Source: Gracilimonas sp017641085 (lineage in GTDB: Bacteria > Bacteroidota > Rhodothermia > Balneolales > Balneolaceae). From it: DNA of 64,000 nucleotides. A program made the translations under genes and the position numbers. The notes under the pieces were generated by a model. The model had not been told where the DNA came from, ran no database searches, and saw only the letters and a program-made list of their open reading frames with translations. Positions within the stretch are counted from its first letter, which is position 1, and every line of letters starts with the position of its first letter. The stretch lies in NCBI RefSeq assembly GCF_046115515.1, contig NZ_CP175953.1, one strand, 5' to 3'. Positions 37,396 to 45,834 of this stretch are shown here, piece after piece.

Positions 37396-38909
37396 TGGCT
37401 CTTTCACCGACTTCAAACCTGAACCGGGCAAATATTGACTTCCTTGTCGTTTTGGGAGTTTTGGGTGCATTCATCTTTTTTATGGGTTTCGCCCTGATGC
37501 TTCCTGCATTCGTTGATTTTTACTATGGAGAAGATACCTGGCACTCCTTCCTATTTTCAGCAGCCATCGCTTTTGTGGTGGGTGGTGCTCTTTGGTATTC
37601 CTTTCGCCCTCAGGAAGAGCTCAGAGTCCGCGAAGGATTCCTGATTGTAAGCCTTACCTGGCTTTCACTCTCACTGGTCGGAGCCCTTCCTTTTGTGATC
37701 TCAGGAGTTCTCCCTTCTTTTACCGATGCCGTTTTCGAAACCATGAGCGGTTTGTCAACCACCGGCTCAACCATACTGGGCGGAACCACCAGCGACGGTT
37801 TCCGGAATCCACAGATTGAAGATATCCCCAAAAGCTTTTTATTCTGGCGCTCGCTCGCTCACTGGCTGGGGGGAATGGGTATTATCGTTTTATCATTGGC
37901 GATCCTTCCCTTATTGGGAATTGGAGGCATGCAGCTGTTTCAGGCAGAATCACCCGGCCCCACTGCCGATAAGCTCACCCCGCGTGTGCAAGAGACAGCT
38001 AAGCTTTTATGGGGCATTTACGTTGCCTTTACAGCAGCCGAATTCATTTTGCTGTGGCTTCATCCTTCCATGGACTGGTTCGAAGCCATTAACCATGCTT
38101 TTGCGACTATGGCAACGGGTGGATTTTCAACCAAAAATGCCAGTATCGAGGCCTTCAACTCTGCCTATGTGGATTGGGTCATTATCATTTTTATGTACCT
38201 GGCAGGCATTAACTTTGCCATGCACTTCCGGCTTATTCAGGGCGACAAAGGGGCCTTTTTGGGCAACCGGGAGATTCGATTTTACACGCTCGTTATTTTC
38301 ATCGGCATCGTAATCATCTCCGGTTCGCTGTGGGTAATTGATAACTATAACATTCTTGACGCTCTTCGATACGGCGCCTTTCAGGTACTGGCCATTGTAA
38401 CAACCACCGGCTTTGGAACCGACAATTATGAAGTCTGGAATTCTATTGGGGCCTTTTTCCTGTTCCTGCTCTTTTTCACCGGTGGATGTGCCGGCTCAAC
38501 CGGCGGCGGTATTAAAATGATCCGCTGGATGATTCTGATTCGTAACACCGGACGAGAGATCAAGCAAATCATTCACCCCAAAGCGATCCTTCCTGTAAGA
38601 ATAGGCGATCAGGCCATTAACCGAAATATCCAGCAGACGGTGCTGAGCTTTTTCATTCTCTATGTGTTCATTTTTGCAGCAGGGGCTTTTGCTATCAGTC
38701 TGTTTGGCTACGATATCATGTCATCCATTGGGGCAAGTATAGCTGCTATTGGTAATATCGGACCGGGTTGGGGTGATTTTGGTCCTACAGATAACTTTGC
38801 CGGACTTCCTTACCTCGGGAAATGGATTTTGATTATGCTGATGATGGTGGGGCGGCTCGAAATTTTCACCGTACTGATCATCTTCTCTCCTGCTTTCTGG
38901 AAACAGTGA
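37395..38909 (+). CDS. trkH: Trk potassium channel subunit TrkH
   Basis: A 504-residue polytopic potassium-translocating subunit. Four pore loops carry the family glycine signatures: TMSGLSTTGSTILGG, MATGGFSTKNAS, VTTTGFGTDNYE, and the last around SIGASIAAIGNIGPGWGDFG, with FTGGCAGSTGGGIKM linking helices before it. Ten or so hydrophobic segments are visible and the length is usual. It forms a complex with TrkA, encoded immediately upstream with a 1-nt overlap. Convergent with the hydrolase gene, only 14 nt between stops. Confidence 0.95.
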   Translation: MALSPTSNLNRANIDFLVVLGVLGAFIFFMGFALMLPAFVDFYYGEDTWHSFLFSAAIAFVVGGALWYSFRPQEELRVREGFLIVSLTWLSLSLVGALPFVISGVLPSFTDAVFETMSGLSTTGSTILGGTTSDGFRNPQIEDIPKSFLFWRSLAHWLGGMGIIVLSLAILPLLGIGGMQLFQAESPGPTADKLTPRVQETAKLLWGIYVAFTAAEFILLWLHPSMDWFEAINHAFATMATGGFSTKNASIEAFNSAYVDWVIIIFMYLAGINFAMHFRLIQGDKGAFLGNREIRFYTLVIFIGIVIISGSLWVIDNYNILDALRYGAFQVLAIVTTTGFGTDNYEVWNSIGAFFLFLLFFTGGCAGSTGGGIKMIRWMILIRNTGREIKQIIHPKAILPVRIGDQAINRNIQQTVLSFFILYVFIFAAGAFAISLFGYDIMSSIGASIAAIGNIGPGWGDFGPTDNFAGLPYLGKWILIMLMMVGRLEIFTVLIIFSPAFWKQ

Positions 38910-38923
38910 TTTCAGGTTACATC

Positions 38924-39847
38924 TCATCCCTTTAAAAATGTATCTACCCGTTGAGAGAGCCATCTCCTGAATTCTTCCGTAGTTGGTGGACTGTGTCGGG
39001 TATCCGGCAGCAGCTCCGTTTCAACATTCGGGATGTGTGCTTTTGCCCTTTCAATCAATGGTTCTCCGGGAAAAGACAAATCATTGTCTGCAGCAATAGT
39101 GAGAACCGGCATATTCAAGTTTTGCAGTTCTTCATCAGAGGCGACCGACGGAATTCTCTTTGGAGTGATGAAGTCATTTATGGAATCACCAAGAAAATGA
39201 GCCCAATCATCATCCCAGGTTGTTAAGAAATAATCTACCAGTTTTTTCAGGTTCTCTTCGGACGGGTTGAATTTATATTTAATCATCGGAATCGTCAGGG
39301 TCATTAAGCCTTTCATCACCGGAGCTTGAAAAATGCCCGCCGGAACTAACAGGATCAACTTACCTACTCGTTCGGGAAATGCCGTTGAAAATTCACGGAC
39401 AATATATCCGCCTATGCTTACCCCGAATAAGTGAACCGTTTCAAGTCCACAAGAGTCTATAACCCCGGCAAGCCATTGAGAATGACTATTGTCTTTAAAT
39501 GAAAGCCGTTCAGGGATGCCTTTCACGGAAAAACCGGGGATATCCGGAAGGATGAGTTGGTAATGCTCGGCCAGGTGCCTGATTTCAGAAAGCAAGTGAG
39601 CCGAACTGTTAAGCATAGCGTGCAGGCAAACCAACGGTGGCTTATCAGGATTACCGGCCACTAAAACATGGCTTTCCCCGAATGAGGTAGCAACCATCTT
39701 AAACTCCACATTCAGATCAACCTTAGATAAAAAAAGTTGAAACCATTCTTCCTGCCTGTTTCGCGCTTCCTGACTCTTGAAAATATCTTTTCCCACTTCA
39801 GTAGATTCTTTTGGAATTATAATTGAAGCCCTTGCACGTTTAAGCAA
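38924..39847 (-). CDS. Alpha/beta hydrolase
   Basis: A 307-residue alpha/beta-fold hydrolase. Oxyanion-side strand PPLVCLHAMLNSS, nucleophile elbow GVSIGGY (Ser near 146), acid in TIAADNDLSFPGEP (Asp near 253) and catalytic His in LLPDTRHSPP (near 283) make a complete triad. There is no signal peptide, so it is cytoplasmic. Methionine at 39847 is followed by a basic stretch (KRARASIIIPKES), which may be an N-terminal extension; a later start is possible. Substrate cannot be assigned. Confidence 0.88.
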   Translation of the reverse strand: MLKRARASIIIPKESTEVGKDIFKSQEARNRQEEWFQLFLSKVDLNVEFKMVATSFGESHVLVAGNPDKPPLVCLHAMLNSSAHLLSEIRHLAEHYQLILPDIPGFSVKGIPERLSFKDNSHSQWLAGVIDSCGLETVHLFGVSIGGYIVREFSTAFPERVGKLILLVPAGIFQAPVMKGLMTLTIPMIKYKFNPSEENLKKLVDYFLTTWDDDWAHFLGDSINDFITPKRIPSVASDEELQNLNMPVLTIAADNDLSFPGEPLIERAKAHIPNVETELLPDTRHSPPTTEEFRRWLSQRVDTFLKG

Positions 39848-39918
39848 GCATGCGACAAAGCTCCATAGTAATACGATTCACCTGATTTCCAAAACAGAAT
39901 CAGACTTGGTTCTCTTAG

Positions 39919-41484
39919 TTATGCTTCGTTTCCCCGTCTCATCTTAACCTGCTTGGCACACCTCATTCCATCCATGGCTGCAGAAACAATTCCCCCTGCA
40001 TAGCCGGCTCCTTCACCACAGGGATATAATCCGGCAATTTGTACATGCTCCAGGGTTTCTCTGTTTCTTGGGATTTTAACAGGACTTGAAGTACGGGATT
40101 CAGGAGCATGAACCACGGCGTCATTAGTCAGGTAACCTCGCATACTGCGATCGAATTGAAGAAACCCTTCTTTCAGGTTTTTATGGATGAAGTCTGGCAA
40201 AACCGAACCCAGTTCAACCGAGGTAATGCCCGGTGCATAAGAGGTGTTGGGCAAGTCCTCAGAAACATCCCCTTTGATAAAGTCCCGCAGGCGCTGAGCC
40301 GGTGCCGTTTGGGTTTTCCCTCCTTCTGCCCAGGCTTTCTGTTCTATGGAGCGCTGAAATTCCATGGCCGCAAGTGGTCCGAATTCTTCAAAAGGCTTAA
40401 AGTCTTCAGGCTTCAATTCTACCACAATGCCTGAATTGGCCGTAGATCGGGCCCGGCGTGAAGAAGACCACCCGTTGGTCACAACTTCCCCCGGCGAGGT
40501 TGCACAGGGAGCTATAACGCCACCCGGACACATACAAAACGAATACACCCCGCGATCATCCACCTGTTTAACAATACTGTAGGCAGCAGGCGGAAGATAG
40601 TCTCCCCGGGTTTCACAATTATACTGAATGGTGTCTATCAGTGATTGCGGATGCTCAACCCGTACACCGATGGCCAGTGGTTTGAGTTCAATTTCAATTC
40701 CTTTTCGGTATAACAGCTCAAAAATATCTCGAGCCGAATGTCCGGTCGCCAGGATTACACTTTTAGCGGTAAACCTGGTTCCGTCTTGGGCAATCACTCC
40801 TTTTATGGACGAAGAATCAGCAATGAGATCGGTAACACGGGTATTGAAATGAATGTCTCCGCCGTGCTGTAAAATACACTCCCGCATGTTGGCTATAATA
40901 TCCGGCAGTTTATTGGTTCCAATGTGAGGGTGTGCTTCCACCAGGATATTCTTTACCGCTCCGAAACCAACCAGCAGATCCAGCACTTTCCGAACATCCC
41001 CCCGCTTTTTGGAGCGCGTGTATAGCTTACCATCCGAATAGGTTCCGGCACCGCCTTCCCCAAAGCAGTAGTTCGAATCCTCATTCACCTCATGCCTGAC
41101 GTTAATTCCCTTGAGGTCCTGAATCCGGTCTTTTGCATTTTTTCCACGCTCAATGATGACCGGCTTCAGCCCATTTTCCAGCAGCTCAAGTGCAGCAAAC
41201 AAGCCTGCAGGACCGGCTCCAATTATTATCACCTCTTCGGCATTACTCACATTGGGATAATCGGGAAGGGAGATTTCATCCGGTTCAAACTCCTCATTGA
41301 TATACATCCGTACTTTGAGGTTGTAGTAAGCCTGTCTGGATCGGGCATTGATGGAACGACGTAATACCTGCACATGACGCAGATCTTCCGGGGCTAACCC
41401 CTCTTTATCAATTAGGTATTCTTCAAGTAAATGAGACTCTCCTGCCACTTCGGGCAGCACTCGGATCTGTAGTTCTTTCTGCAT
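39919..41484 (-). CDS. COG2509-type FAD-dependent oxidoreductase
   Basis: A 521-residue flavoprotein of the uncharacterised COG2509 family. The N-terminal 80 residues form the family's small ferredoxin-like domain (QIRVLPEVAGESHLLEEYL, RRSINARSRQAYYNLKV). The FAD site is VIIIGAGPAGLFAALELLEN (about 88-107), with FGEGGAGTYSDGKLYTRSKK after it, then VILATGHSARDIFELL. The C-terminal LYPCGEGAGYAGGIVSAAMDG closes the flavin site. Members are widespread but their substrate is unknown. It is a single-gene unit, 71 nt from the next gene on the same strand. Confidence 0.9.
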   Translation of the reverse strand: MQKELQIRVLPEVAGESHLLEEYLIDKEGLAPEDLRHVQVLRRSINARSRQAYYNLKVRMYINEEFEPDEISLPDYPNVSNAEEVIIIGAGPAGLFAALELLENGLKPVIIERGKNAKDRIQDLKGINVRHEVNEDSNYCFGEGGAGTYSDGKLYTRSKKRGDVRKVLDLLVGFGAVKNILVEAHPHIGTNKLPDIIANMRECILQHGGDIHFNTRVTDLIADSSSIKGVIAQDGTRFTAKSVILATGHSARDIFELLYRKGIEIELKPLAIGVRVEHPQSLIDTIQYNCETRGDYLPPAAYSIVKQVDDRGVYSFCMCPGGVIAPCATSPGEVVTNGWSSSRRARSTANSGIVVELKPEDFKPFEEFGPLAAMEFQRSIEQKAWAEGGKTQTAPAQRLRDFIKGDVSEDLPNTSYAPGITSVELGSVLPDFIHKNLKEGFLQFDRSMRGYLTNDAVVHAPESRTSSPVKIPRNRETLEHVQIAGLYPCGEGAGYAGGIVSAAMDGMRCAKQVKMRRGNEA

Positions 41485-41541
41485 GCCTCAAAAATACGGA
41501 ATTGCAGGGTTTTAACTAACCGAATCCGGAACTAAGCTCCC

Positions 41542-42204
41542 TCAATTATTCATGGTGAGTGCAACCAGCTCAACGGAAATGGAGATATCTGGATCAACAA
41601 AATTATTATCGATAAGACTGGTGAGCCGTTTCCAATAACTTCCCTGATAAGAGATATTATACTCAAACCGGTCGATGGTAAATGAAGCATTGTAACGAAT
41701 GCCTGACTTATCCGATGTTTTCGCGGCGTTGAATTCTACTTCCCGGGTTACATCTCTGACCGACAAGTTGCCTGTTATCCTCACCCGTTCACCTTCCAGC
41801 TTCCTGGTTTGGGTGATTTCAAATACCGCTGTTGGATATTTCTCCACATAAAAGAAGTCTTCACTTTCCAGATGCTCGGTTAAATATCGCCGCGGAACCG
41901 GATCACTTTTGGGAATGTCGGTTACCGTTATGGAGTGCATATCGGCTATGAAATAACCGCTGGTCAGCTGGCCACCATCTAATTCCAGGTGGCCTTCACG
42001 CAACTTCAGTATTCCTTCGTGGCTGTCGGAACCTCGCATTTCGGTTCCTCTCCATTTTACTACCGATTGCTCGGTATCCACAATCAGGTTTATGCTTTCG
42101 GTTGAGTCTGTTCTTTGCTCTTCGTTACTTTGAACCGCTGCGAATACACATGAAGCACCGGCAATCAGAATAAAAAAGGTGGTATGGAAGATTGCCTTAT
42201 TCAT
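41542..42204 (-). CDS. YceI-family lipid-binding protein
   Basis: A 220-residue secreted protein with a signal peptide (IFHTTFFILIAGASCVFAA). The YceI lipocalin-like barrel starts at NLIVDTEQSVVKWRGTEMRG, continues with GYFIADMHSITVTDIP, and shows the family motif HLESEDFFYVEKYPTAVFEI and GNLSVRDVTREVEFNA. Members bind isoprenoid or amphiphilic lipids in the periplasm. It overlaps the upstream dioxygenase-like gene by 8 nt, so the two are co-translated and may act together on the same small molecule (inference). Confidence 0.92.
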   Translation of the reverse strand: MNKAIFHTTFFILIAGASCVFAAVQSNEEQRTDSTESINLIVDTEQSVVKWRGTEMRGSDSHEGILKLREGHLELDGGQLTSGYFIADMHSITVTDIPKSDPVPRRYLTEHLESEDFFYVEKYPTAVFEITQTRKLEGERVRITGNLSVRDVTREVEFNAAKTSDKSGIRYNASFTIDRFEYNISYQGSYWKRLTSLIDNNFVDPDISISVELVALTMNN

Positions 42205-42832
42205 AGCCCCTCACATTTTTACCCAGAATGAAATCTCTTTCTCCAACCAGGATGCCGTTTTCTTTTTTCAGGGATAAAACGCCTGAACTTCCTCCTCTGG
42301 GTGCATCCGGATTTTGCTGGTCATCATCTAACCGTGGATCATCTTCAAAAAAGTAGGATCCCAACCAGTAGTATTTTCCATTCGGTTCCAGAACAATGGG
42401 ATGAATGTGTGCCGGTTGTGTTGCGTATTTACCGGGCCGGAAGGTGTAGAAGGTATATCTGCCATCAACACCGGTTTTAACCCATCCATGAATGTAACCG
42501 TAGCTGCGTTCCCAACCGGTTTCGCCGCCCCGTTTCGGATATACTCCATCCGCGTTGGTTTGATGAACGAAGAGAATCACCCCCTCTGCCGGAGTCTTAC
42601 CGTCGCTTTCATAAATAGTACCGGTAATTTTGATTTTGGGTTCATTGTCACCGAATTCAGGTAAGGTGTCGGTTGGGGAAAGCTGGCGGTCACCAAAATC
42701 CAGCACGGCTTCACAACCCTGACACGGACCTCCAACCAGCCGTGCATTCTTAAAGGCCGACTCCTGCGCAAAACCGCAGCCGGACCCCATCATCAGTAAC
42801 AAAAGCGAGAGTAGTATTTTGATCATATTCAT
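42197..42832 (-). CDS. Intradiol dioxygenase-like lipoprotein
   Basis: A 211-residue exported protein with the fold of intradiol ring-cleavage dioxygenases such as protocatechuate 3,4-dioxygenase. The lipobox is LMMGSGC (C19). The non-heme iron ligand set of the family, two Tyr and two His, is present as Y98 (ADGVYP), Y136 (RPGKYATQ), H142 and H144 (PAHIHP). Secreted relatives exist in Bacteroidota, but their aromatic substrate is not known. It overlaps yceI by 8 nt and follows a LytTR regulator gene by 124 nt. Retained ligands argue for activity. Confidence 0.85.
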   Translation of the reverse strand: MNMIKILLSLLLLMMGSGCGFAQESAFKNARLVGGPCQGCEAVLDFGDRQLSPTDTLPEFGDNEPKIKITGTIYESDGKTPAEGVILFVHQTNADGVYPKRGGETGWERSYGYIHGWVKTGVDGRYTFYTFRPGKYATQPAHIHPIVLEPNGKYYWLGSYFFEDDPRLDDDQQNPDAPRGGSSGVLSLKKENGILVGERDFILGKNVRGYE

Positions 42833-42956
42833 TAGTTCGGGATTAGTGTTTATAAGAAAACGTTACACTTCACCCGCTAATGTAGTTATTCAGAAGGGCA
42901 TTACGACCTGCATTAGCATGACATGAGTGATTTACCGAACAAGATGAGTAGAACCG

Positions 42957-43799
42957 CTACAGCAAATTTCCCCTGAGCGCATCTGCATAATTACGACTGA
43001 GCCGAACCTGATTTCCGTCATCCAATATCACATCATAATCCCCGTTTCCGCGCGACTGTAATTCCTCAATTCGGTGAGTGTTCACGATGGTGGATTTATG
43101 AATTCGCTTGAAGTGATTGGGCAAGTCTTCGATTATATTCTTCAGGCTGTCGAGTCGCACGTGCTTTTGTTTGTCGGTGAAAATATCGAGGTAAGCACCA
43201 TCCGAACTAATCCACTTGATGTCGTTAACATCCACCACCAGGTTACTTCGTCCATTCTTGATGGTTAGGGTTTGGGGCTGATCCGCAGATGCCTGTTTTT
43301 CCCCGGTTCTTCTGCGTTTCATATAAACCGTCAATCCTGAAAGAGCCGTATAAACCGACAGTGCTATATACAATCGGGTGGAAAGTTTTTCAAAGAGGAT
43401 ATAGAGCAGGGTCATGGGGTTGTCGTGGATGAGAATGGAAACCCCGAACAGTATCACAGAAAAAACCAGCAGATGAACAAATGTTACCATTATGATTTGA
43501 ACACCCAACACGGCGATATATAGAAACCCGGATGTTCGTTCTCCTGCTTTGGCTATGCCAAAATCCAGTGCTATAAAAAACGGGATAAATAGTGGCCAAA
43601 AGAGTTTGTAAGCTAATGACTCTCCCGCCCTGAAGGCACTATTCTGAAGCACCGAACTGATGTAATCCTGACCGAATTCCAGAAAAGCAATGAACAGCCA
43701 AAACGCACAAAAGCCCATAAAATACTTTTTATTCTCCACCGAGAATAACCCCGTTGAAGGGACTTTTATAGGTTGATAAAGCTGCTTTAAATAACTCAT
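42957..43799 (-). CDS. Membrane-bound LytTR-family transcriptional regulator
   Basis: A 280-residue regulator without a receiver domain. Four hydrophobic helices lie at about residues 20-165 (CAFWLFIAFLEFG, LFWPLFIPFFIALDFG, FLYIAVLGVQIIMVT, FVHLLVFSVILFGVSI). The C-terminal 100 residues form a LytTR DNA-binding domain (VDVNDIKWISSDGAYLDIFT, FKRIHKSTIVNTHRIEELQS, QVRLSRNYADALRG). The ATG at 43799 is preferred to a TTG 15 nt upstream. It may sense a membrane signal directly. The dioxygenase-like and YceI genes immediately downstream on the same strand are plausible targets; no operator is identified. Confidence 0.87.
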   Translation of the reverse strand: MSYLKQLYQPIKVPSTGLFSVENKKYFMGFCAFWLFIAFLEFGQDYISSVLQNSAFRAGESLAYKLFWPLFIPFFIALDFGIAKAGERTSGFLYIAVLGVQIIMVTFVHLLVFSVILFGVSILIHDNPMTLLYILFEKLSTRLYIALSVYTALSGLTVYMKRRRTGEKQASADQPQTLTIKNGRSNLVVDVNDIKWISSDGAYLDIFTDKQKHVRLDSLKNIIEDLPNHFKRIHKSTIVNTHRIEELQSRGNGDYDVILDDGNQVRLSRNYADALRGNLL

Positions 43800-43944
43800 A
43801 ACAATTGGGCGCAATTGCAGGAATGATGACTTCGGTGCTCTAAACAGGCAACGCAGTTATCTAACAAAATATTGAGAGCCTGGCAAGAAGGATATTCTTG
43901 AGGCTGGCTGCCGGATAACAGTTTATATGGTTCGGCCGCCATCT

Positions 43945-44910
43945 TTAGAACTCAACCACAATCTTTCCTTTATGCTTTCCCTCTCCGAAATACTGAATCA
44001 ATTCCGGGATTTGATCAAAGGGGTACGGTCCGTCGATAACGGGTTTAAGTATCCCTTTTTCCGCAAGTCTTGTCAGCTGATCCAAACCCTTATTCGGTTT
44101 CAGGGCAAGAACACTAAGTTTTTTACCGGTAAAGAGTGACAGAATCCACCCTGACAATACTATTCCAAATAACCGGGGCATCGAACCTCCAACGGTGACA
44201 TACCTCCCCTTCTTTTTGAGACATCGGGCATAGGTAAACACCGACCGGTTTGTTTTTGCATCGAGGATAAGGTCATACCGGTCTCCGGTTTCTGTAAAGT
44301 CCGTTGTCTTGTAATCGATCACATGATCATATCCCAGCGACTTCATCATTTCAAGCTTTTCTCCGCTATCCACCCCGGTTACTTCTGCCTGTAATGGCTT
44401 CAGCATTTGGATGGCCAGGGTACCAACTCCACCTCCGGCCCCGTTTATCAGTATCCTTTCACCGGATTTCAATTCCCTTTTATGGATAAGTCCCTGTAGA
44501 GCCAGAAGTCCGGCGTGCGGAAGGGCCGCGGCTTCATTATGACTCAGGTTCCCGGGCTTTTTTGATACCATTTTCTCCGGTACACACACGTATTCGGCAA
44601 ATCCGCCAAAGCCGCATTCTGAAAGGTCGCAGTATATCTCATCGCCGATGCTGAAGGAACTTACTTTTTCCCCTACCGCTTCGATGGTTCCGGAAATATC
44701 TACCCCGGGGATCCGGATTTTTGGGGTTCGCAATCCGTATAGCATGCGAATTATAAACGGATTTCCTCTGACCAGTCCCCAATCCCAGTCGTTGATAGAT
44801 GCCGAATGAATGTAAACCAACACTTCGTCATCCTTCGGAACCGGCTTGGAAACTTCCCCAACCTCCAGCTTATGCGGCAATCCGTATTCCTTTAATAATA
44901 TGGCTTTCAT
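43945..44910 (-). CDS. Zinc-less MDR/quinone oxidoreductase-like protein
   Basis: A 321-residue NAD(P)-dependent medium-chain dehydrogenase/reductase. The N-terminal GroES-like domain runs MKAILLKEYGLPHKLEVGEV to IPGVDISGTIEAVGEKVSSF. The nucleotide site is LINGAGGGVGTLAIQML (about 148-165), and the second half ends with PFDQIPELIQYFGEGKHKGKIVVE. The structural-zinc cysteines of zinc alcohol dehydrogenases are absent, as in quinone oxidoreductase relatives. Substrate unknown. Its start is about 50 nt from the truncated attC-like element, so it may mark the old chromosome edge of the cassette cluster. Confidence 0.9.
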   Translation of the reverse strand: MKAILLKEYGLPHKLEVGEVSKPVPKDDEVLVYIHSASINDWDWGLVRGNPFIIRMLYGLRTPKIRIPGVDISGTIEAVGEKVSSFSIGDEIYCDLSECGFGGFAEYVCVPEKMVSKKPGNLSHNEAAALPHAGLLALQGLIHKRELKSGERILINGAGGGVGTLAIQMLKPLQAEVTGVDSGEKLEMMKSLGYDHVIDYKTTDFTETGDRYDLILDAKTNRSVFTYARCLKKKGRYVTVGGSMPRLFGIVLSGWILSLFTGKKLSVLALKPNKGLDQLTRLAEKGILKPVIDGPYPFDQIPELIQYFGEGKHKGKIVVEF

Positions 44911-44960
44911 GGAAGTGGGTTATGGCGGGCTGGTGGTTATGAATCCGAGATTATGAGTTG

Positions 44961-45040
44961 GTAGAAGTAGCGAAATTAATTCCTTGCAAACAAGTTCTAT
45001 CGCAGCCTGGACGCGTTCGATTTAAAACGCTTTGTTAGCC
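44961..45040 (-). repeat. Truncated attC-like recombination site
   Basis: On the minus strand it starts GGCTAACAAAGCG, continues GAACGCGTCCAGGC, and keeps a central GCTACTTCTAC stretch shared with the complete site at 45694-45813. The distal arm that should end in GTTAG is missing. It lies 5 nt after the toxin stop codon, the usual place for an integron cassette's recombination site. Confidence 0.5.
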
Positions 45041-45045
45041 AACCG

Positions 45046-45336
45046 TTAATATGGTTTTTTAGGTAATACTTGACTTGTATGCCAAATGGTAAGCATGTCT
45101 ACCCGATTTGGTTTTAACTCGTACACCAGGCGATAATTACCATGGATAAGTTCTTTTATCTCCGGCCGGTTAAACTCCGGAATCATTCTTCCACTATCGG
45201 GCTGTGTCCTGAGTTGCTCACAATGCTCAAAAATACCTTCAGCCCATTGGATAGCCGTAGGGATATGATCTAAAGCAATATAATCTGTACACTCTTCAAC
45301 CCTTGTTAAAAACCGATCGGTTAAAATTACTTCCAT
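45046..45336 (-). CDS. RelE/ParE-family toxin
   Basis: A 96-residue toxin of the RelE/ParE superfamily. Typical features are MEVILTDRFLTRVEECTDYI at the N-terminus, a helical hairpin (TAIQWAEGIFEHCEQLRTQP) and the C-terminal strands with IKELIHGNYRLVYELKPNRV and MLTIWHTSQVL. RelE members cut mRNA on the ribosome and ParE members poison gyrase; sequence alone does not settle which. The antitoxin gene overlaps its start by 10 nt, antitoxin first. It sits directly before the truncated attC-like site, as a cassette gene would. Confidence 0.9.
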   Translation of the reverse strand: MEVILTDRFLTRVEECTDYIALDHIPTAIQWAEGIFEHCEQLRTQPDSGRMIPEFNRPEIKELIHGNYRLVYELKPNRVDMLTIWHTSQVLPKKPY

Positions 45337-45611
45337 TTAGAAAGATGACTTTCGATTCTATTTTTTGCTTCATCCACAGAATAGGTCTTGCCTTGTTCCA
45401 CCTGTTGCTTGGCTTCCAGTAAATCTTCCAGCATTTCCATTCTTTTAGTGACCCGTTCATATTCTGATACATCCATTAAAACCGCAGCACTCTTCCCATG
45501 TTGAGTAAGCACGATAGGTTGCTTTTCCTTTTTTAAGCGTTTCACAAAATCAGCAGATTTCCTTCTAAACTCAGAGAGGGGTTCGATATCGTTGGTAATA
45601 GAAATATTCAT
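45327..45611 (-). CDS. Phd/YefM-family antitoxin
   Basis: A 94-residue antitoxin. The N-terminal DNA-binding fold matches Phd/YefM: INDIEPLSEFRRKSADFVKR, then QPIVLTQHGKSAAVLMDVSEYE. The C-terminal helix (EMLEDLLEAKQQVEQGKTYS) would wrap the toxin. The two genes overlap by 10 nt, giving the toxin's translation dependence on the antitoxin's. A palindrome immediately upstream of the ATG is a probable autoregulatory operator. Pairs of this kind are common passengers of chromosomal integrons, where they stabilise the array. Confidence 0.92.
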   Translation of the reverse strand: MNISITNDIEPLSEFRRKSADFVKRLKKEKQPIVLTQHGKSAAVLMDVSEYERVTKRMEMLEDLLEAKQQVEQGKTYSVDEAKNRIESHLSKWK

Positions 45612-45644
45612 ATCAGTGCATTAAAAGTTTTTTAAAGTACTGAT
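45612..45644 (-). promoter_or_regulatory. Candidate operator of the toxin-antitoxin operon
   Basis: ATCAGTGC (45612-45619) and GTACTGAT (45637-45644) form an inverted repeat (7 of 8 positions) directly upstream of the antitoxin ATG. Phd/YefM proteins bind such repeats to repress their own operon. Pattern match only. Confidence 0.5.
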
Positions 45645-45693
45645 AATATACTGGAATGAATTTTGAGAACCAATGGAAATGGAGGATTAGGTT

Positions 45694-45813
45694 GCTAACG
45701 ACCCGGCGTTTAAACGGCGCAGGTTCTTGTTTTTCGTAGAAGTAACGGATTAATTTTATTGCTCACAAGCTTTCGAGGGAACCCTACCTGCGTCCGTTTG
45801 AAATGCTTGTTAT
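45694..45813 (-). repeat. attC-like integron recombination site
   Basis: A 120-nt imperfect palindrome. Minus strand: left arm ATAACAAGCATTTCAAACGG followed by ACGCAGG, and right arm CCTGCGCCGTTTAAACG followed by CCGGGTCGTTAGCA. The arms pair with a few unpaired bases, as attC sites need for single-strand folding, and the ends match TAACAA... and ...CGTTAG of integron sites. It lies 21 nt after the stop of the lipoprotein gene at 45835-46368. A shared central stretch links it to the truncated copy at 44961-45040. No integrase is in the window. Confidence 0.65.
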
Positions 45814-45834
45814 TTTACTAGCTATGTGGGTTAA

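Noticed and set aside
43800..43814. TTG start for the LytTR regulator
   Set aside because: A normal ATG five codons later gives a usual N-terminus.
44961..45813. Plus-strand orientation for the attC-like sites
   Set aside because: The minus strand gives TAACAA...CGTTAG ends and places genes just before the sites, as in integrons.
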